From Clostridiales bacterium (lineage in GTDB: Bacteria > Bacillota > Clostridia > Christensenellales > Aristaeellaceae), in NCBI GenBank assembly GCA_004556985.1, contig SFFC01000029.1, positions 1 through 19,443 of the forward strand: a stretch of 19,443 nt of DNA. The letters run 5' to 3'. The translations under genes were made by a program, and so were the position numbers. How positions within the stretch are numbered: position 1 is the stretch's first letter; each line of letters starts with the position of its first letter. Of this stretch, positions 7,847 to 14,909 are shown in pieces. Under the pieces are notes generated by a model. That model saw only the letters and a list, made by a program, of their open reading frames with translations. It ran no database searches and was not told the origin of the DNA.

Positions 7847-8734
7847 TTACCCCTTGACCGAGCCGATCATGACGCCCTTGACAAAGTACTTCTGGATGAA
7901 CGGGTAGATGCACAGCATCGGCAGGGTAGAAATCACGACGATGGCGGACTTGATGCCCATATCCGGCGGCTTGGCTCCGGTGGCCAGGTCGAACTTGAGG
8001 TCGTAGGTGGAGGACATGAGCACGTATTTGCGCAGAACCATCTGCAGAGGATACTTCCGCACGTCGTTGATCCAGATCGCCGCATCGAACCAGTTGTTCC
8101 ACTGATCCACGGCATAGAACAGGCCGATCGTGGCGATGGCCGGCATGGACAGCGGGACGATGATGCGAAAGAAGATGGTGGGCGGCGTAGCGCCGTCCAG
8201 CAGGGCGGATTCCTCCAGACTGTCGGGAATGGAATAGAAGAAGTTGCGCAGGATGAGCATGTTCCAGACGCTCATCAGGTTGGGCAGGATGAAGCACCAG
8301 AGGCTGTCGATGAGCCCGAGGGATTTGACGACCAGATAGGTGGGAATCAGGCCGCCGTAGAAGATCATCGTGATGAAGGACAGAACCAGCAGCACTGTCC
8401 GTCCGGGCAGATCCTTTTTGCTGACGGCGTAGGCAAACGTCCCCGTGACCAGCAGGGAGGACAGCGTGCCCACGACGACGCGGAAGAAGGTCACGCCATA
8501 GGCGCGCCAGACCTCCGTGTTCTGGAGGAGCATCATGTCATAGGCGGCGAAGTTCCAGACCTGCGGGAAGAAGACGAACCCGCGGCGGGCGATCTCCTCC
8601 TTGCTGACGAAGGAGGTGCCGATGACGAGTAGGAAGGGGATGATGAAGGTCAGCGTCAGCAGGATGAGGAGGACATAGAGGACGACCTGAAAGGCCAATT
8701 CGCCTGCGGGCAGGCGTTTTTTCTTGTTTCGCAT
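7847..8734 (-). CDS. CUT1 carbohydrate ABC transporter permease, LplC/YtcP type
   Basis: This is the second inner-membrane subunit of a sugar ABC importer, 295 residues with six predicted membrane helices, the first at about 15-40. The coupling loop that docks the ATPase (EAA loop) is EESALLDGATPPTIFFRIIVP near 177-197, and the C-terminus KGVMIGSVKG is typical of LplC-like proteins. It starts 11 bases after an AAGGAGGG box, 18 bases downstream of the stop of the partner permease, and its stop is 10 bases before the sialidase start. No ATPase gene is in the operon. CUT1 systems of this type usually borrow a shared MsmX/MsmK-type ATPase encoded elsewhere. Placement with nanAEK suggests import of sialic acid, a derivative or a sialylated sugar. 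Confidence 0.92.
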   Translation of the reverse strand: MRNKKKRLPAGELAFQVVLYVLLILLTLTFIIPFLLVIGTSFVSKEEIARRGFVFFPQVWNFAAYDMMLLQNTEVWRAYGVTFFRVVVGTLSSLLVTGTFAYAVSKKDLPGRTVLLVLSFITMIFYGGLIPTYLVVKSLGLIDSLWCFILPNLMSVWNMLILRNFFYSIPDSLEESALLDGATPPTIFFRIIVPLSMPAIATIGLFYAVDQWNNWFDAAIWINDVRKYPLQMVLRKYVLMSSTYDLKFDLATGAKPPDMGIKSAIVVISTLPMLCIYPFIQKYFVKGVMIGSVKG

Positions 8735-8752
8735 GATATTTTTCGCCCTCCT

Positions 8753-9697
8753 TTACCAGATTCCTTCACCGGAAATGCGTTTGGAAATGAAATTTGTCGT
8801 CAGCAGCAGCACGGCGGCTACGACCGATTTGAAGAAGCTCACGGCGACGGAATAAGAGTAGTCGTGTTCCACCAGGCCGACGCGATACACGAAGGTATCG
8901 ATGATATCGGCGACCTTGTACACGGAGGGGGAATAGGTCAGGAAGATCTGCTCGAAGCCGGCATCCAGCAGGCCGCCGACGCGGAAGATCAGCATGATGA
9001 CCACCACGGAGGAGATGGAGGGCAGCGTGATATACCAGATGCGCTTGAAGCGGCCGGCGCCGTCGATGGCTGCGGCCTCGTATTGGGACGGATCCACGCC
9101 GGCGATGGCCGCCAGATAGACGATGCTGCCAAAGCCGATGCTCTTCCAGACATCGCTGATGACCAGGATGGAGCGGAAATACTTGGGGCTGGTCATGAAG
9201 GAGATGCTTCGCAGACCGAGGCGGTTCAACACCACGTTGACCAGGCCGTTGTCGGTGGTCAGAAGCGTTTGAAGCAGCGCCGCCACGATGACCCAGGAGA
9301 TGAAGTGCGGGATGTAGGAGATCGTCTGGACGACCTTCTTGAAGCGCCTGCCCTGCACCTCGTTGAGCATCAGCGCAAACAGGATGGGCGCGGGGAAGCC
9401 GATCAGCAGCTTGAGGAGGCTGATGATCAGCGTGTTGGACATGATGCGGCCAAAGTAGTAGGAATCGAAGAATTTCTCGAAATTGGCCAGCCCGACCCAG
9501 GGGGCGGAAAAGATACCCGCCACGCCGGAATAAGGATCGTAATCCTTGAAGGCGATCACCAGGCCAAACATGGGCGTGTATTTGAAGACCAGCAGATAGA
9601 TCAGTCCGGGCAGCGCCAGCAAATAGTAGAAGCGATAGCGGAGGAGCTTTTTCAGCCACGGGCTGCGGACGGTTAAATGCCTGTTTGAGGCAGTCAT
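8753..9697 (-). CDS. CUT1 carbohydrate ABC transporter permease, LplB type
   Basis: This is the first permease subunit of the sugar importer, 314 residues with six predicted membrane helices. FYYLLALPGLIYLLVFKYTP near 23-42 is the characteristic LplB opening, and the EAA loop reads YEAAAIDGAGRFKRIWYITLP near 211-231. The ending SKRISGEGIW is also typical. The start at 9697 follows an AGAGGTGA box; an extension to 9892 would run back through the intergenic hairpin into the binding-protein gene and is rejected. It is separated from the upstream binding-protein gene by 94 bases containing a strong stem-loop, so its expression is probably lower than that of the binding protein. Confidence 0.93.
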   Translation of the reverse strand: MTASNRHLTVRSPWLKKLLRYRFYYLLALPGLIYLLVFKYTPMFGLVIAFKDYDPYSGVAGIFSAPWVGLANFEKFFDSYYFGRIMSNTLIISLLKLLIGFPAPILFALMLNEVQGRRFKKVVQTISYIPHFISWVIVAALLQTLLTTDNGLVNVVLNRLGLRSISFMTSPKYFRSILVISDVWKSIGFGSIVYLAAIAGVDPSQYEAAAIDGAGRFKRIWYITLPSISSVVVIMLIFRVGGLLDAGFEQIFLTYSPSVYKVADIIDTFVYRVGLVEHDYSYSVAVSFFKSVVAAVLLLTTNFISKRISGEGIW

Positions 9698-9719
9698 GCG
9701 GTTCACCTCTTTGCGATGG

Positions 9720-9780
9720 AAAAAACCGCCGATGCCGTCCTGCACGGCAGGGCGCAGGACGGCTTCTCGGGTCGGCGGTT
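9720..9780 (-). terminator. Two-tier stem-loop with T-run between sugar-binding protein and LplB genes
   Basis: An outer 9-bp stem (9724-9732 with 9772-9780) encloses an inner 10-bp perfect stem (9734-9743 with 9754-9763) and a 10-base loop. Read on the minus strand, the outer stem runs into six consecutive T residues (9725 to 9720). It has the form of a rho-independent terminator inside the operon, 12 bases after the binding-protein stop codon. Leaky termination or 3'-end protection here would give more binding protein than permease. Confidence 0.8.
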
Positions 9781-9791
9781 CTTTTGAGCGT

Positions 9792-11300
9792 TTACTTGGC
9801 GTGCTGCTCGTTGTAGAGCGTCGTGTAGGCGTCGATGACCTTGTCCACGCCGGCGGCCGGCAGCTCGTCGTTGATGAAGGAATCCCATTCATCCATCGAA
9901 CGGACGCCCGTGATGAAGTTGATGGTCTCTTCCTCGATCATGGTGTCGATATCGCTCATGTTGGGGGCCAGCTCCTTGAGGCGGGCGGTGGAATACAGGG
10001 TGCCGTAATCGCCGCAGTACTTCACGCCCTCGGTGCGGTAGCTGTCCTCGGTGAGGAACTTGGTGTAAAGCGTGGGCTCCTCATCGGCGCTGCCCAGAAT
10101 GTTCAGGTAGCGGAGCATCAGGTTGTTGGGGAAGGCGTAGAACTCGCCGTCGTAGGTCTCGGTGTCGAGGCGCACGAGCGTGGAGGCCTCTTCATCCACC
10201 CACTCCCAGTCGATGCCGATTCTTCCGGCGTAGGAGCCGATGAAGTTGGTCTTGTCCATGAACCAGTTCAGGTACTTCATGGACGCTTCCGGATGCTCGG
10301 AGCGGGCCAGGATCATCATGCAGGAATTGGTCGGCGCGGCGCAGGTCTCGGCAAAGCCCTTGTCGCCGGAGAAGTCGGGGCTGTAGACGTAGTTGGCCTC
10401 GGGCTGGGTCTTCTGCAGCTCGGGCAGATTGATGCAGATCGGGGAGTAGATCAGCAGGGAGACGCCTACGCGGCCGGCGGTGATCAGCTCGTTGATCTTG
10501 GTGGTATCGATGTTGAAGCTGTCCATGTAGACGTAGCCCTTCTCATACCACTCGGCGACCTGCGCGATGCAGTCCTTCATGCCCTCCTGCATGATGCCCG
10601 GCTTGATGCGGTTGTCGCTCTCGTCCAGCCAGGTGCCGTAGCCATACTTGGTGTAGGCGCCGGAGAGGCCGTTGAAGACGCTGTCCAGATCCAGCAGCAG
10701 CGGGATGGTCTGGCCGTTGCCCGCGGGATCGGCCTCATACAGCTTGGCCAGCAGCGCGTCGAGCTCGGCGACGGTATGCGGCTGCTCCATGCCCAGCGCC
10801 TTGAACCAGTCCTCGCGCATCCAGATGGGATGCTGCGTCAGCGGCAGGGTGCGCGGGACGCCGTAGATGTTGCCCGTGGCGCTGTCGGTCACATAATCCC
10901 AGATGCCGGGGAACTCGCTGTACGCCGCGAGGATGTCCTGGCCGTACTGCTCAAGCAGATCGTTCAGCGGCAGGATGACGCCGCTCTTGGCGTATTCATC
11001 CCAGTTGCCGGTGGTGATCAGGTCCAGCTGGGTGCCCTCGTCGGCGATGAGCACGTTCAGCTTTTCGGTCTCGCTGCCGTAGGGCAGCCAAAGGGGAATG
11101 GGCTGCACGCCGATGGCGTCGACGATTTCCTGCTCCTTGGCGGCGTAGGCCTCGGGCTCGGAATCACCGCGGCCCTCGAAAATCCGCATGGGCAGGAAGC
11201 CCTCGAAGACGATCGACTCCACGTCGCCCTCCGCCAGCACGGCGGGGACGAAGCACAGAAGCAGCGCCAGGGCCAGCAGAGTGCTCAGCATTTTTTTCAT
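9792..11300 (-). CDS. Sugar ABC transporter substrate-binding protein, LplA/YtcQ type
   Basis: This is the extracellular sugar receptor of the CUT1 importer, 502 residues. Residues 1-22 form a Sec signal peptide: lysines at 2-3, a leucine-rich core, then AVLA before EGD. The single cysteine at 15 is inside the hydrophobic core and does not make a normal lipobox, so a signal peptidase I site after VLA is more likely than lipidation, which is slightly unusual for a Firmicute receptor. The long length, the tryptophan-rich middle and the ending FITGVRSMDEWDSFI fit the LplA/YtcQ branch of COG1653. The start at 11300 follows GGAGGG; upstream codons to 11345 lie in the leader. It is the first gene of the nan operon, downstream of a near-perfect promoter. 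Sialic acid or a sialoside is the likely ligand from context only. Confidence 0.92.
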   Translation of the reverse strand: MKKMLSTLLALALLLCFVPAVLAEGDVESIVFEGFLPMRIFEGRGDSEPEAYAAKEQEIVDAIGVQPIPLWLPYGSETEKLNVLIADEGTQLDLITTGNWDEYAKSGVILPLNDLLEQYGQDILAAYSEFPGIWDYVTDSATGNIYGVPRTLPLTQHPIWMREDWFKALGMEQPHTVAELDALLAKLYEADPAGNGQTIPLLLDLDSVFNGLSGAYTKYGYGTWLDESDNRIKPGIMQEGMKDCIAQVAEWYEKGYVYMDSFNIDTTKINELITAGRVGVSLLIYSPICINLPELQKTQPEANYVYSPDFSGDKGFAETCAAPTNSCMMILARSEHPEASMKYLNWFMDKTNFIGSYAGRIGIDWEWVDEEASTLVRLDTETYDGEFYAFPNNLMLRYLNILGSADEEPTLYTKFLTEDSYRTEGVKYCGDYGTLYSTARLKELAPNMSDIDTMIEEETINFITGVRSMDEWDSFINDELPAAGVDKVIDAYTTLYNEQHAK

Positions 11301-11335
11301 GGTATTCCCTCCTGTTGTTTGATGGTTGTGGGAGT

Positions 11336-11341
11336 ATATCC
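11336..11341 (-). promoter_or_regulatory. GGATAT half-site in the operon leader
   Basis: GGATAT on the minus strand lies just downstream of the predicted transcription start of the nan operon. It shares the core hexamer of the inverted repeat at 11521-11560 and may be part of the same operator set. On its own it is weak evidence. Confidence 0.35.
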
Positions 11342-11360
11342 GCAAGCTCCCTTTGACAAC

Positions 11361-11389
11361 TTTATACTACAAATGAAAATGCTTGTCAA
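11361..11389 (-). promoter_or_regulatory. Sigma-70-type promoter of the sialic acid operon
   Basis: On the minus strand TTGACA (11389-11384) and TATAAA (11366-11361) are separated by exactly 17 bases. Transcription should start near 11354, giving a leader of about 55 bases before the binding-protein ATG at 11300. The -10 box overlaps TATACTACAAA (11363-11373), which differs by one base from the right arm of the inverted repeat at 11521-11560, so repressor binding here is plausible. Confidence 0.85.
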
Positions 11390-11460
11390 GGGATCAGAGA
11401 AAAATAATTAGGCCTTTCTGTCATTTTTTGAGGCGGATTTTTGTGATTCGTAGGAAAACA

Positions 11461-11469
11461 TAGGATATT
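11461..11469 (+). promoter_or_regulatory. TAGGATATT half-site
   Basis: TAGGATATT here is identical over nine bases to the core of the left arm of the inverted repeat (11526-11534). It lies between the two divergent promoters, about 70 bases upstream of the leftward -35 box. It is a probable additional binding site for the adjacent GntR regulator. Confidence 0.45.
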
Positions 11470-11520
11470 ATTGCCCGAAAAGGCCGACAATCCGGGGGGC
11501 GCCTGCGTCAGACGGACCGA

Positions 11521-11560
11521 CTTTGTAGGATATTTAAAACAGGCAAAATATCCTACAAAG
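11521..11560. promoter_or_regulatory. Perfect 15-bp inverted repeat, probable operator
   Basis: CTTTGTAGGATATTT at 11521-11535 is the exact reverse complement of 11546-11560, with a 10-base spacer. It ends 33 bases before the -35 box of the gntR promoter and is upstream of both divergent promoters, so it should not be part of either transcript; a DNA operator is more likely than an RNA hairpin. The natural candidate ligand is the GntR/FCD protein encoded next door. Confidence 0.7.
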
Positions 11561-11593
11561 TTGGTAATCCGGCGATTATCGGTGCTTCGGTAC

Positions 11594-11622
11594 TGGACAA
11601 AATGTGCTTTATCCTTTATTAT
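11594..11622 (+). promoter_or_regulatory. Promoter of the gntR regulator
   Basis: TGGACA (11594-11599) and TATTAT (11617-11622) are separated by 17 bases. Transcription should begin near 11629. This excludes the in-frame ATG at 11602, which lies inside the promoter, and makes the ATG at 11638 unlikely, since it would have a leader of about nine bases and no ribosome binding site. Confidence 0.75.
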
Positions 11623-11670
11623 AGTATAGAGTATGGAATGGGGAATACAAGGAAGAGCGAGGTGCATACC

Positions 11671-12384
11671 GTGCAGACTGCATCGGGAGAGAAGGAAAAG
11701 CGCTACACATCCATGTACAAGAAGCTGCGCTCATATATTATCGACAACAACCTTCAGCCCGGGGATGTGCTGCCCTCGGAGCAAACCCTGTGCGAGATGT
11801 ATGGCGTCAGCCGCAACGTGCTGCGGGAGGCGCTCAAGGGCTTGACCGTCATGGGGGTCATCAAGGGATGCCCCGGCAAGGGCAACATCATTCAGCCGTT
11901 TTCGGTCAACGAGCTGATCGACAACGTGCTGTTCTGCGCGGCGCAGGACAACACGGAAATCATCGCCCAGCTGCTGGATGTGCGCAAGAAGCTCGAGCTG
12001 GCCTACATGAAGGAGGCCTATCGCACGCTGACGATCCCCGATATCCAGAACATCCGCGCTATCCTGGAGCGAATCAAGAAGGAATGGGAGAACAACATCT
12101 ACTATCATGCCGATGACCGGGAATTCCACATGGCGCTGTTCTCCCGGATCGACAACGCGGCGCTGCACGCGATCTTTTCCAGTATCTGGGATATCGACGA
12201 GAATTTCCAGGTGGTCAAGAAGATGCAGTACATGGGCCTCACGATCGCCAAGCATGAAAACATCGTGCTCGCTCTTGAGGAACGAAACCAGGAGGCCTTT
12301 GAAGCGGCGATGCTGGTGCATTTCTCCTCGGGAAAATATGCTCCGGGCACCAAGTCGAAGGACCTGACCTTTGAGGAGACTTGA
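11671..12384 (+). CDS. GntR family transcriptional regulator, FadR subfamily with FCD domain (NanR-like by context)
   Basis: This is a ligand-responsive DNA-binding protein of 237 residues. The winged helix-turn-helix is at about 15-75: YIIDNNLQPGDVLPSE, then the recognition helix YGVSRNVLREAL, then the wing GCPGKGNII. The FCD ligand domain covers about 95-220 and has the acidic and histidine residues expected for metal binding: D103 in LLDVRKKLE, H153 in REFH, H195 in KHENI and H217 in LVHF. The start is GTG at 11671 with GAGGTG six bases upstream; earlier ATGs are ruled out by the promoter. E. coli NanR is also a GntR/FCD protein and responds to Neu5Ac, so control of the divergent sialic acid operon is a good inference, with Neu5Ac or a breakdown product as ligand. 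Gene symbol withheld because ligand and target are unproven. Confidence 0.9.
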   Translation: MQTASGEKEKRYTSMYKKLRSYIIDNNLQPGDVLPSEQTLCEMYGVSRNVLREALKGLTVMGVIKGCPGKGNIIQPFSVNELIDNVLFCAAQDNTEIIAQLLDVRKKLELAYMKEAYRTLTIPDIQNIRAILERIKKEWENNIYYHADDREFHMALFSRIDNAALHAIFSSIWDIDENFQVVKKMQYMGLTIAKHENIVLALEERNQEAFEAAMLVHFSSGKYAPGTKSKDLTFEET

Positions 12385-12407
12385 GCGACGCGAAGACAAA
12401 ACGGCAC

Positions 12408-12441
12408 AAAAAAGCTGCCCCGGTATGTGGGACAGCTTTTT
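12408..12441. terminator. Bidirectional terminator between gntR and uracil permease
   Basis: AAAAAGCTG at 12409-12417 pairs with CAGCTTTTT at 12433-12441, and the inner CCC/GGG bases extend the stem past a single mismatch. A-run and T-run flank both sides, so it should work for gntR (plus) and for the convergent permease (minus), whose stop is 15 bases away. Confidence 0.85.
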
Positions 12442-12455
12442 CTGTAAAGGAAGAA

Positions 12456-13763
12456 TTACTTCTTGCCGTTTTTGTAATCGTGGGAGAAGACGTAGTCCTT
12501 GTCCGGCAGGATGGCGTTGACGACGATGCCGGTGATGGCTGCGACGGCCAGGCCGGAGAAGCGGATCGTCAGGCTGCCGACATTGAAGGCGATGGCGCCG
12601 GCAGCAGAGAACGTGATGCCCAGGGCCAGGGACATGATCAGGGAGACGACGATGACGTTGCGGCTCTTGGAGAGGTCGACCTGGTTCTCGACCAGGTTGC
12701 GCACGCCGATCGCGGAGATCATGCCGTAGAGGATCAGGGAGACGCCGCCGATGGTGCCGGTCGGCATTGCGGCGATCAGCGCGGAGAACTTCGGGCAGAA
12801 GGAAGCGATGATCGCGAAGATGGCGGCGAGGCGGATGACGCGCGGGTCATAGACCTTCGTCAGCGCGAGCACGCCGGTGTTCTCGCCGTAGGTGGTGTTC
12901 GCGGGCGCGCCGAAGAGGGAGGCCAGCGCGGTCGCGAGGCCATCGCCCATCAGGGTGCGATGCAGGCCCGGATCCTCGATGAAGTTCTCGCCGACGGTGG
13001 AGGAGATCGCGCAGATGTCGCCGATGTGCTCGATCATCGTCGCGAAGGCGATGGGCATGATGGCGATGATCGCGGTTACCAGCAGGTTGGTGTCACAGTT
13101 GCCGATGAGGGAGAAGACGGTGTTTTCCATCTTGACCGGCAGGCCGATCCACGGCGCAGCCGCCACGCCGGAGAAATCCACCTGGCCCAGCAGCGCGGCG
13201 AAGACATAGGAGACCAGCACACCCATCAGAATCGGGATGATCTTCAGCATGCCCCTGCCCCAGATGTTGAAGACGACGACGGTCACGATGGCCAGCAGCG
13301 CGACGGCCCAGTGGCCCGTGCAGTTGTTGATGGCGGAATTGGCGAGCGTCATGCCGATGCAGATGATGATCGGACCGGTCACGACCGGCGGGAAGAAGCG
13401 CATGATGCGCTGGGTGCCGAAGCTCTTGACCAAAGCGGCCAGCACGAGATAGAGCAGGCCGGAGCAGGCCACGCCCACGCAGGCATAGGGAAGAAGCTCA
13501 GCCTCGCCGGCGGGTGCGATGGCGGCGTAGCCGGCCAGATACGCGAACGAGCTGCCCAGGAACGCGGGAACCTTGCCCTTGGCGAGGAAATGGAACAGCA
13601 GCGTGCCGAGGCCGGCAAACAGCAGCGTCGCCGAGACGCTCAGGCCGGTCAGCGCGGGGACGAGAATCGTCGCGCCGAACATGGCGAACATGTGCTGCAG
13701 ACCCAGCACGAGCATTTTCGGCATACCCAGGGCGCGCGCGTCGCGGATACCTTGATTCTCCAT
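12456..13763 (-). CDS. uraA: Uracil permease, NCS2 (UraA/PyrP) family
   Basis: This is a nucleobase transporter of 435 residues with about 14 membrane segments. The NCS2 substrate-site motifs are intact: MIEHIGD with E245 (equivalent to E241 of E. coli UraA) and NTTYGENTGVLALTKVY with E294 (equivalent to E290). The EHIGD form, with aspartate where E. coli has histidine, is what I recall from Firmicute PyrP proteins. The start at 13763 follows AAAGGAG with nine bases spacing; the ATG 30 bases earlier lies in the leader and has no such box. The gene is divergent from psuK-psuG, whose pathway releases uracil, so a role in taking up or releasing uracil, or possibly importing pseudouridine, is plausible. 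NCS2 also includes xanthine permeases, but the motifs fit uracil best. Confidence 0.92.
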   Translation of the reverse strand: MENQGIRDARALGMPKMLVLGLQHMFAMFGATILVPALTGLSVSATLLFAGLGTLLFHFLAKGKVPAFLGSSFAYLAGYAAIAPAGEAELLPYACVGVACSGLLYLVLAALVKSFGTQRIMRFFPPVVTGPIIICIGMTLANSAINNCTGHWAVALLAIVTVVVFNIWGRGMLKIIPILMGVLVSYVFAALLGQVDFSGVAAAPWIGLPVKMENTVFSLIGNCDTNLLVTAIIAIMPIAFATMIEHIGDICAISSTVGENFIEDPGLHRTLMGDGLATALASLFGAPANTTYGENTGVLALTKVYDPRVIRLAAIFAIIASFCPKFSALIAAMPTGTIGGVSLILYGMISAIGVRNLVENQVDLSKSRNVIVVSLIMSLALGITFSAAGAIAFNVGSLTIRFSGLAVAAITGIVVNAILPDKDYVFSHDYKNGKK

Positions 13764-13789
13764 GGCGAAAAACTCCTTTTGTGTTTTTT

Positions 13790-13813
13790 GCATGAAACGC
13801 GAACGTTACATGC
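13790..13813 (-). promoter_or_regulatory. Hairpin or palindrome in the uracil permease leader
   Basis: GCATG(T)AACG and CGTT(T)CATGC form a 10-bp stem with one internal mismatch around a TTCG loop on the minus strand. It begins about six bases after the predicted transcription start and ends well before the ribosome binding site. It is not followed by T residues, so it is not a terminator. It could be a DNA operator or an mRNA-stabilising 5' hairpin. It does not match the PyrR-binding loop that I know of. Confidence 0.45.
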
Positions 13814-13825
13814 ACATTGCTGACT

Positions 13826-13854
13826 ATTATAGGCGAATAAAAGCGAAAAATCAA
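13826..13854 (-). promoter_or_regulatory. Promoter of the uracil permease gene
   Basis: On the minus strand TTGATT (13854-13849) and a consensus TATAAT (13831-13826) are separated by 17 bases. The predicted leader is about 55 bases long. Confidence 0.85.
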
Positions 13855-13918
13855 GTATGCTGAGGAAAAAAGGTTAGAAATTGGTGCAAGCTCCGGCGTC
13901 GGCCGGGACAGCAGCCCC

Positions 13919-13947
13919 TTGCCTTTGCGCCCAAAAGCGGGTACAAT
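13919..13947 (+). promoter_or_regulatory. Promoter of psuK-psuG
   Basis: TTGCCT (13919-13924) and TACAAT (13942-13947) are separated by 17 bases. Transcription should begin near 13954, leaving about 30 bases before the TTG start of psuK and including its GGAGGAGG box. Confidence 0.65.
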
Positions 13948-13985
13948 GGAAACAGAAAAACCAAAGAGGCGGAGGAGGGCTTTTC

Positions 13986-14909
13986 TTGGGCTATATCGCG
14001 GGCATCGGCGGGGCGAACATGGACATCCATGGCCGCAGCGACCAGCCGCTCATCATGCGCGATTCCAACCCCGGCACGCTGCACATGTCGCTGGGCGGCG
14101 TCTGCCGCAACATCTGCGAAAACCTGGCGAGGCTGGGCGAGGAGGTTCATCTGGTGACGGTCGTGGGTGACGACATGCATGGGCGCAGCATCGTCGAGGG
14201 CTGCGAGCGCGCGGGCATCGACATGCGGGCGACGCGCATGCTGCCGGGCGAACGATCCTCGAGCTATATCTCGATCATGGACGCGGACGGCGACATGCTC
14301 CTGGCGATGAGCGACATGCACATCATCAAGAAGCTCGACGCGCGGCTGGTGGATGAATCGCAGGAGGTGCTCTGCGGCGCGGACCTCGTCGTCTGCGACG
14401 GCAACCTCTCGGCGAAGACGCTGGAGCGGCTGACGCAGATCTGCACGAGGCCGCTGTATGTCGACCCCGTGTCGACAGCCTGGGCGAGGGAGCTGAAGCC
14501 CTTCATCGGGTTTTTCGACACGGTCAAGCCCAACCGCATGGAGCTGGAGGCGCTCACGGACTGCCCGGCGGATACGCCGGCGCATCTGGAGCTGGCCTGC
14601 GACATCCTGCGCGGCAAGGGCGTGCGGCGTGTGTTCGTGAGCCTGGGGCGCGAGGGCATGTTCTACAAGGGGCCGGAGGGCGCGATTTCCCGCGTCAGCC
14701 GCCCGTTCGACGGCATGGTCAACGCCACGGGCGCGGGCGACGCCTCGATGGCGGGCATCGTCTACGCGACGCGCCGGGGCCTTGACGCGGAGCAGACGGT
14801 GCTCTGCGCGATGGCCGCAGGCATGGTCGCCATCGCTTCCCCCGACACCATCAGCCGCAGGATGTCTCCCGCGGCGCTCAAAACCATGATCAAGGAGTAT
14901 ATGACATGA
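13986..14909 (+). CDS. psuK: Pseudouridine kinase (PfkB family), TTG start
   Basis: This PfkB-type kinase phosphorylates pseudouridine to pseudouridine-5'-phosphate. The protein has 307 residues. GIGGANMDIHG at 6-16 is the sugar-binding start typical of this branch, GGVCRNICENLARLG at 37-51 is the first PfkB signature, KPNRMELEAL lies at 181-190, and NATGAGDAS at 246-254 is the second signature with the catalytic aspartate D252. The start is TTG at 13986: GGAGGAGG lies seven bases before it, and no ATG precedes the conserved N-terminal motif in this frame downstream of the promoter. The gene overlaps psuG by four bases. Ribokinase-like enzymes with other substrates exist, but the coupling to psuG makes the assignment firm. 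Confidence 0.92.
   Translation: MGYIAGIGGANMDIHGRSDQPLIMRDSNPGTLHMSLGGVCRNICENLARLGEEVHLVTVVGDDMHGRSIVEGCERAGIDMRATRMLPGERSSSYISIMDADGDMLLAMSDMHIIKKLDARLVDESQEVLCGADLVVCDGNLSAKTLERLTQICTRPLYVDPVSTAWARELKPFIGFFDTVKPNRMELEALTDCPADTPAHLELACDILRGKGVRRVFVSLGREGMFYKGPEGAISRVSRPFDGMVNATGAGDASMAGIVYATRRGLDAEQTVLCAMAAGMVAIASPDTISRRMSPAALKTMIKEYMT

Larger units (their letters stand above)
11301..11670. other. Divergent control region between sugar-uptake operon and gntR
   Basis: This 370-base stretch without a gene is markedly AT-rich compared with the flanking genes, chiefly at 11350-11475 and 11521-11640. It holds a leftward promoter for the nan operon, a rightward promoter for gntR, a perfect 15-bp inverted repeat and several GGATAT half-sites, each listed separately. 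Small reading frames crossing it run through these promoters and look non-coding. Confidence 0.85.

Noticed and set aside
9792..11300. Lipoprotein anchoring of the sugar-binding protein by cysteine 15
   Set aside because: The cysteine sits inside the hydrophobic core in a LALLLC context without a small residue before it, whereas a signal peptidase I site follows at VLA.
11373..11389. Catabolite-response (cre) site over the nan promoter
   Set aside because: The ATGAAAATGCTTGTCAA stretch resembles a cre box only with an insertion and lacks the central CG; it is better explained as promoter spacer plus -35.
9696..11411. Long plus-strand open frame of about 571 codons opposite the sugar-binding protein gene
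   Set aside because: It is antisense to a clear receptor gene, its translation has the skewed Gly/Val/Asp/His/Gln composition of a GC-driven shadow frame, and it has no domain or ribosome binding site.
12381..13823. Plus-strand open frame of about 480 codons opposite the uracil permease
   Set aside because: Composition is almost only Asp, Gly, Arg, His, Gln and Ala, a typical antisense artefact of a hydrophobic gene; it also runs through the terminator and the permease promoter.
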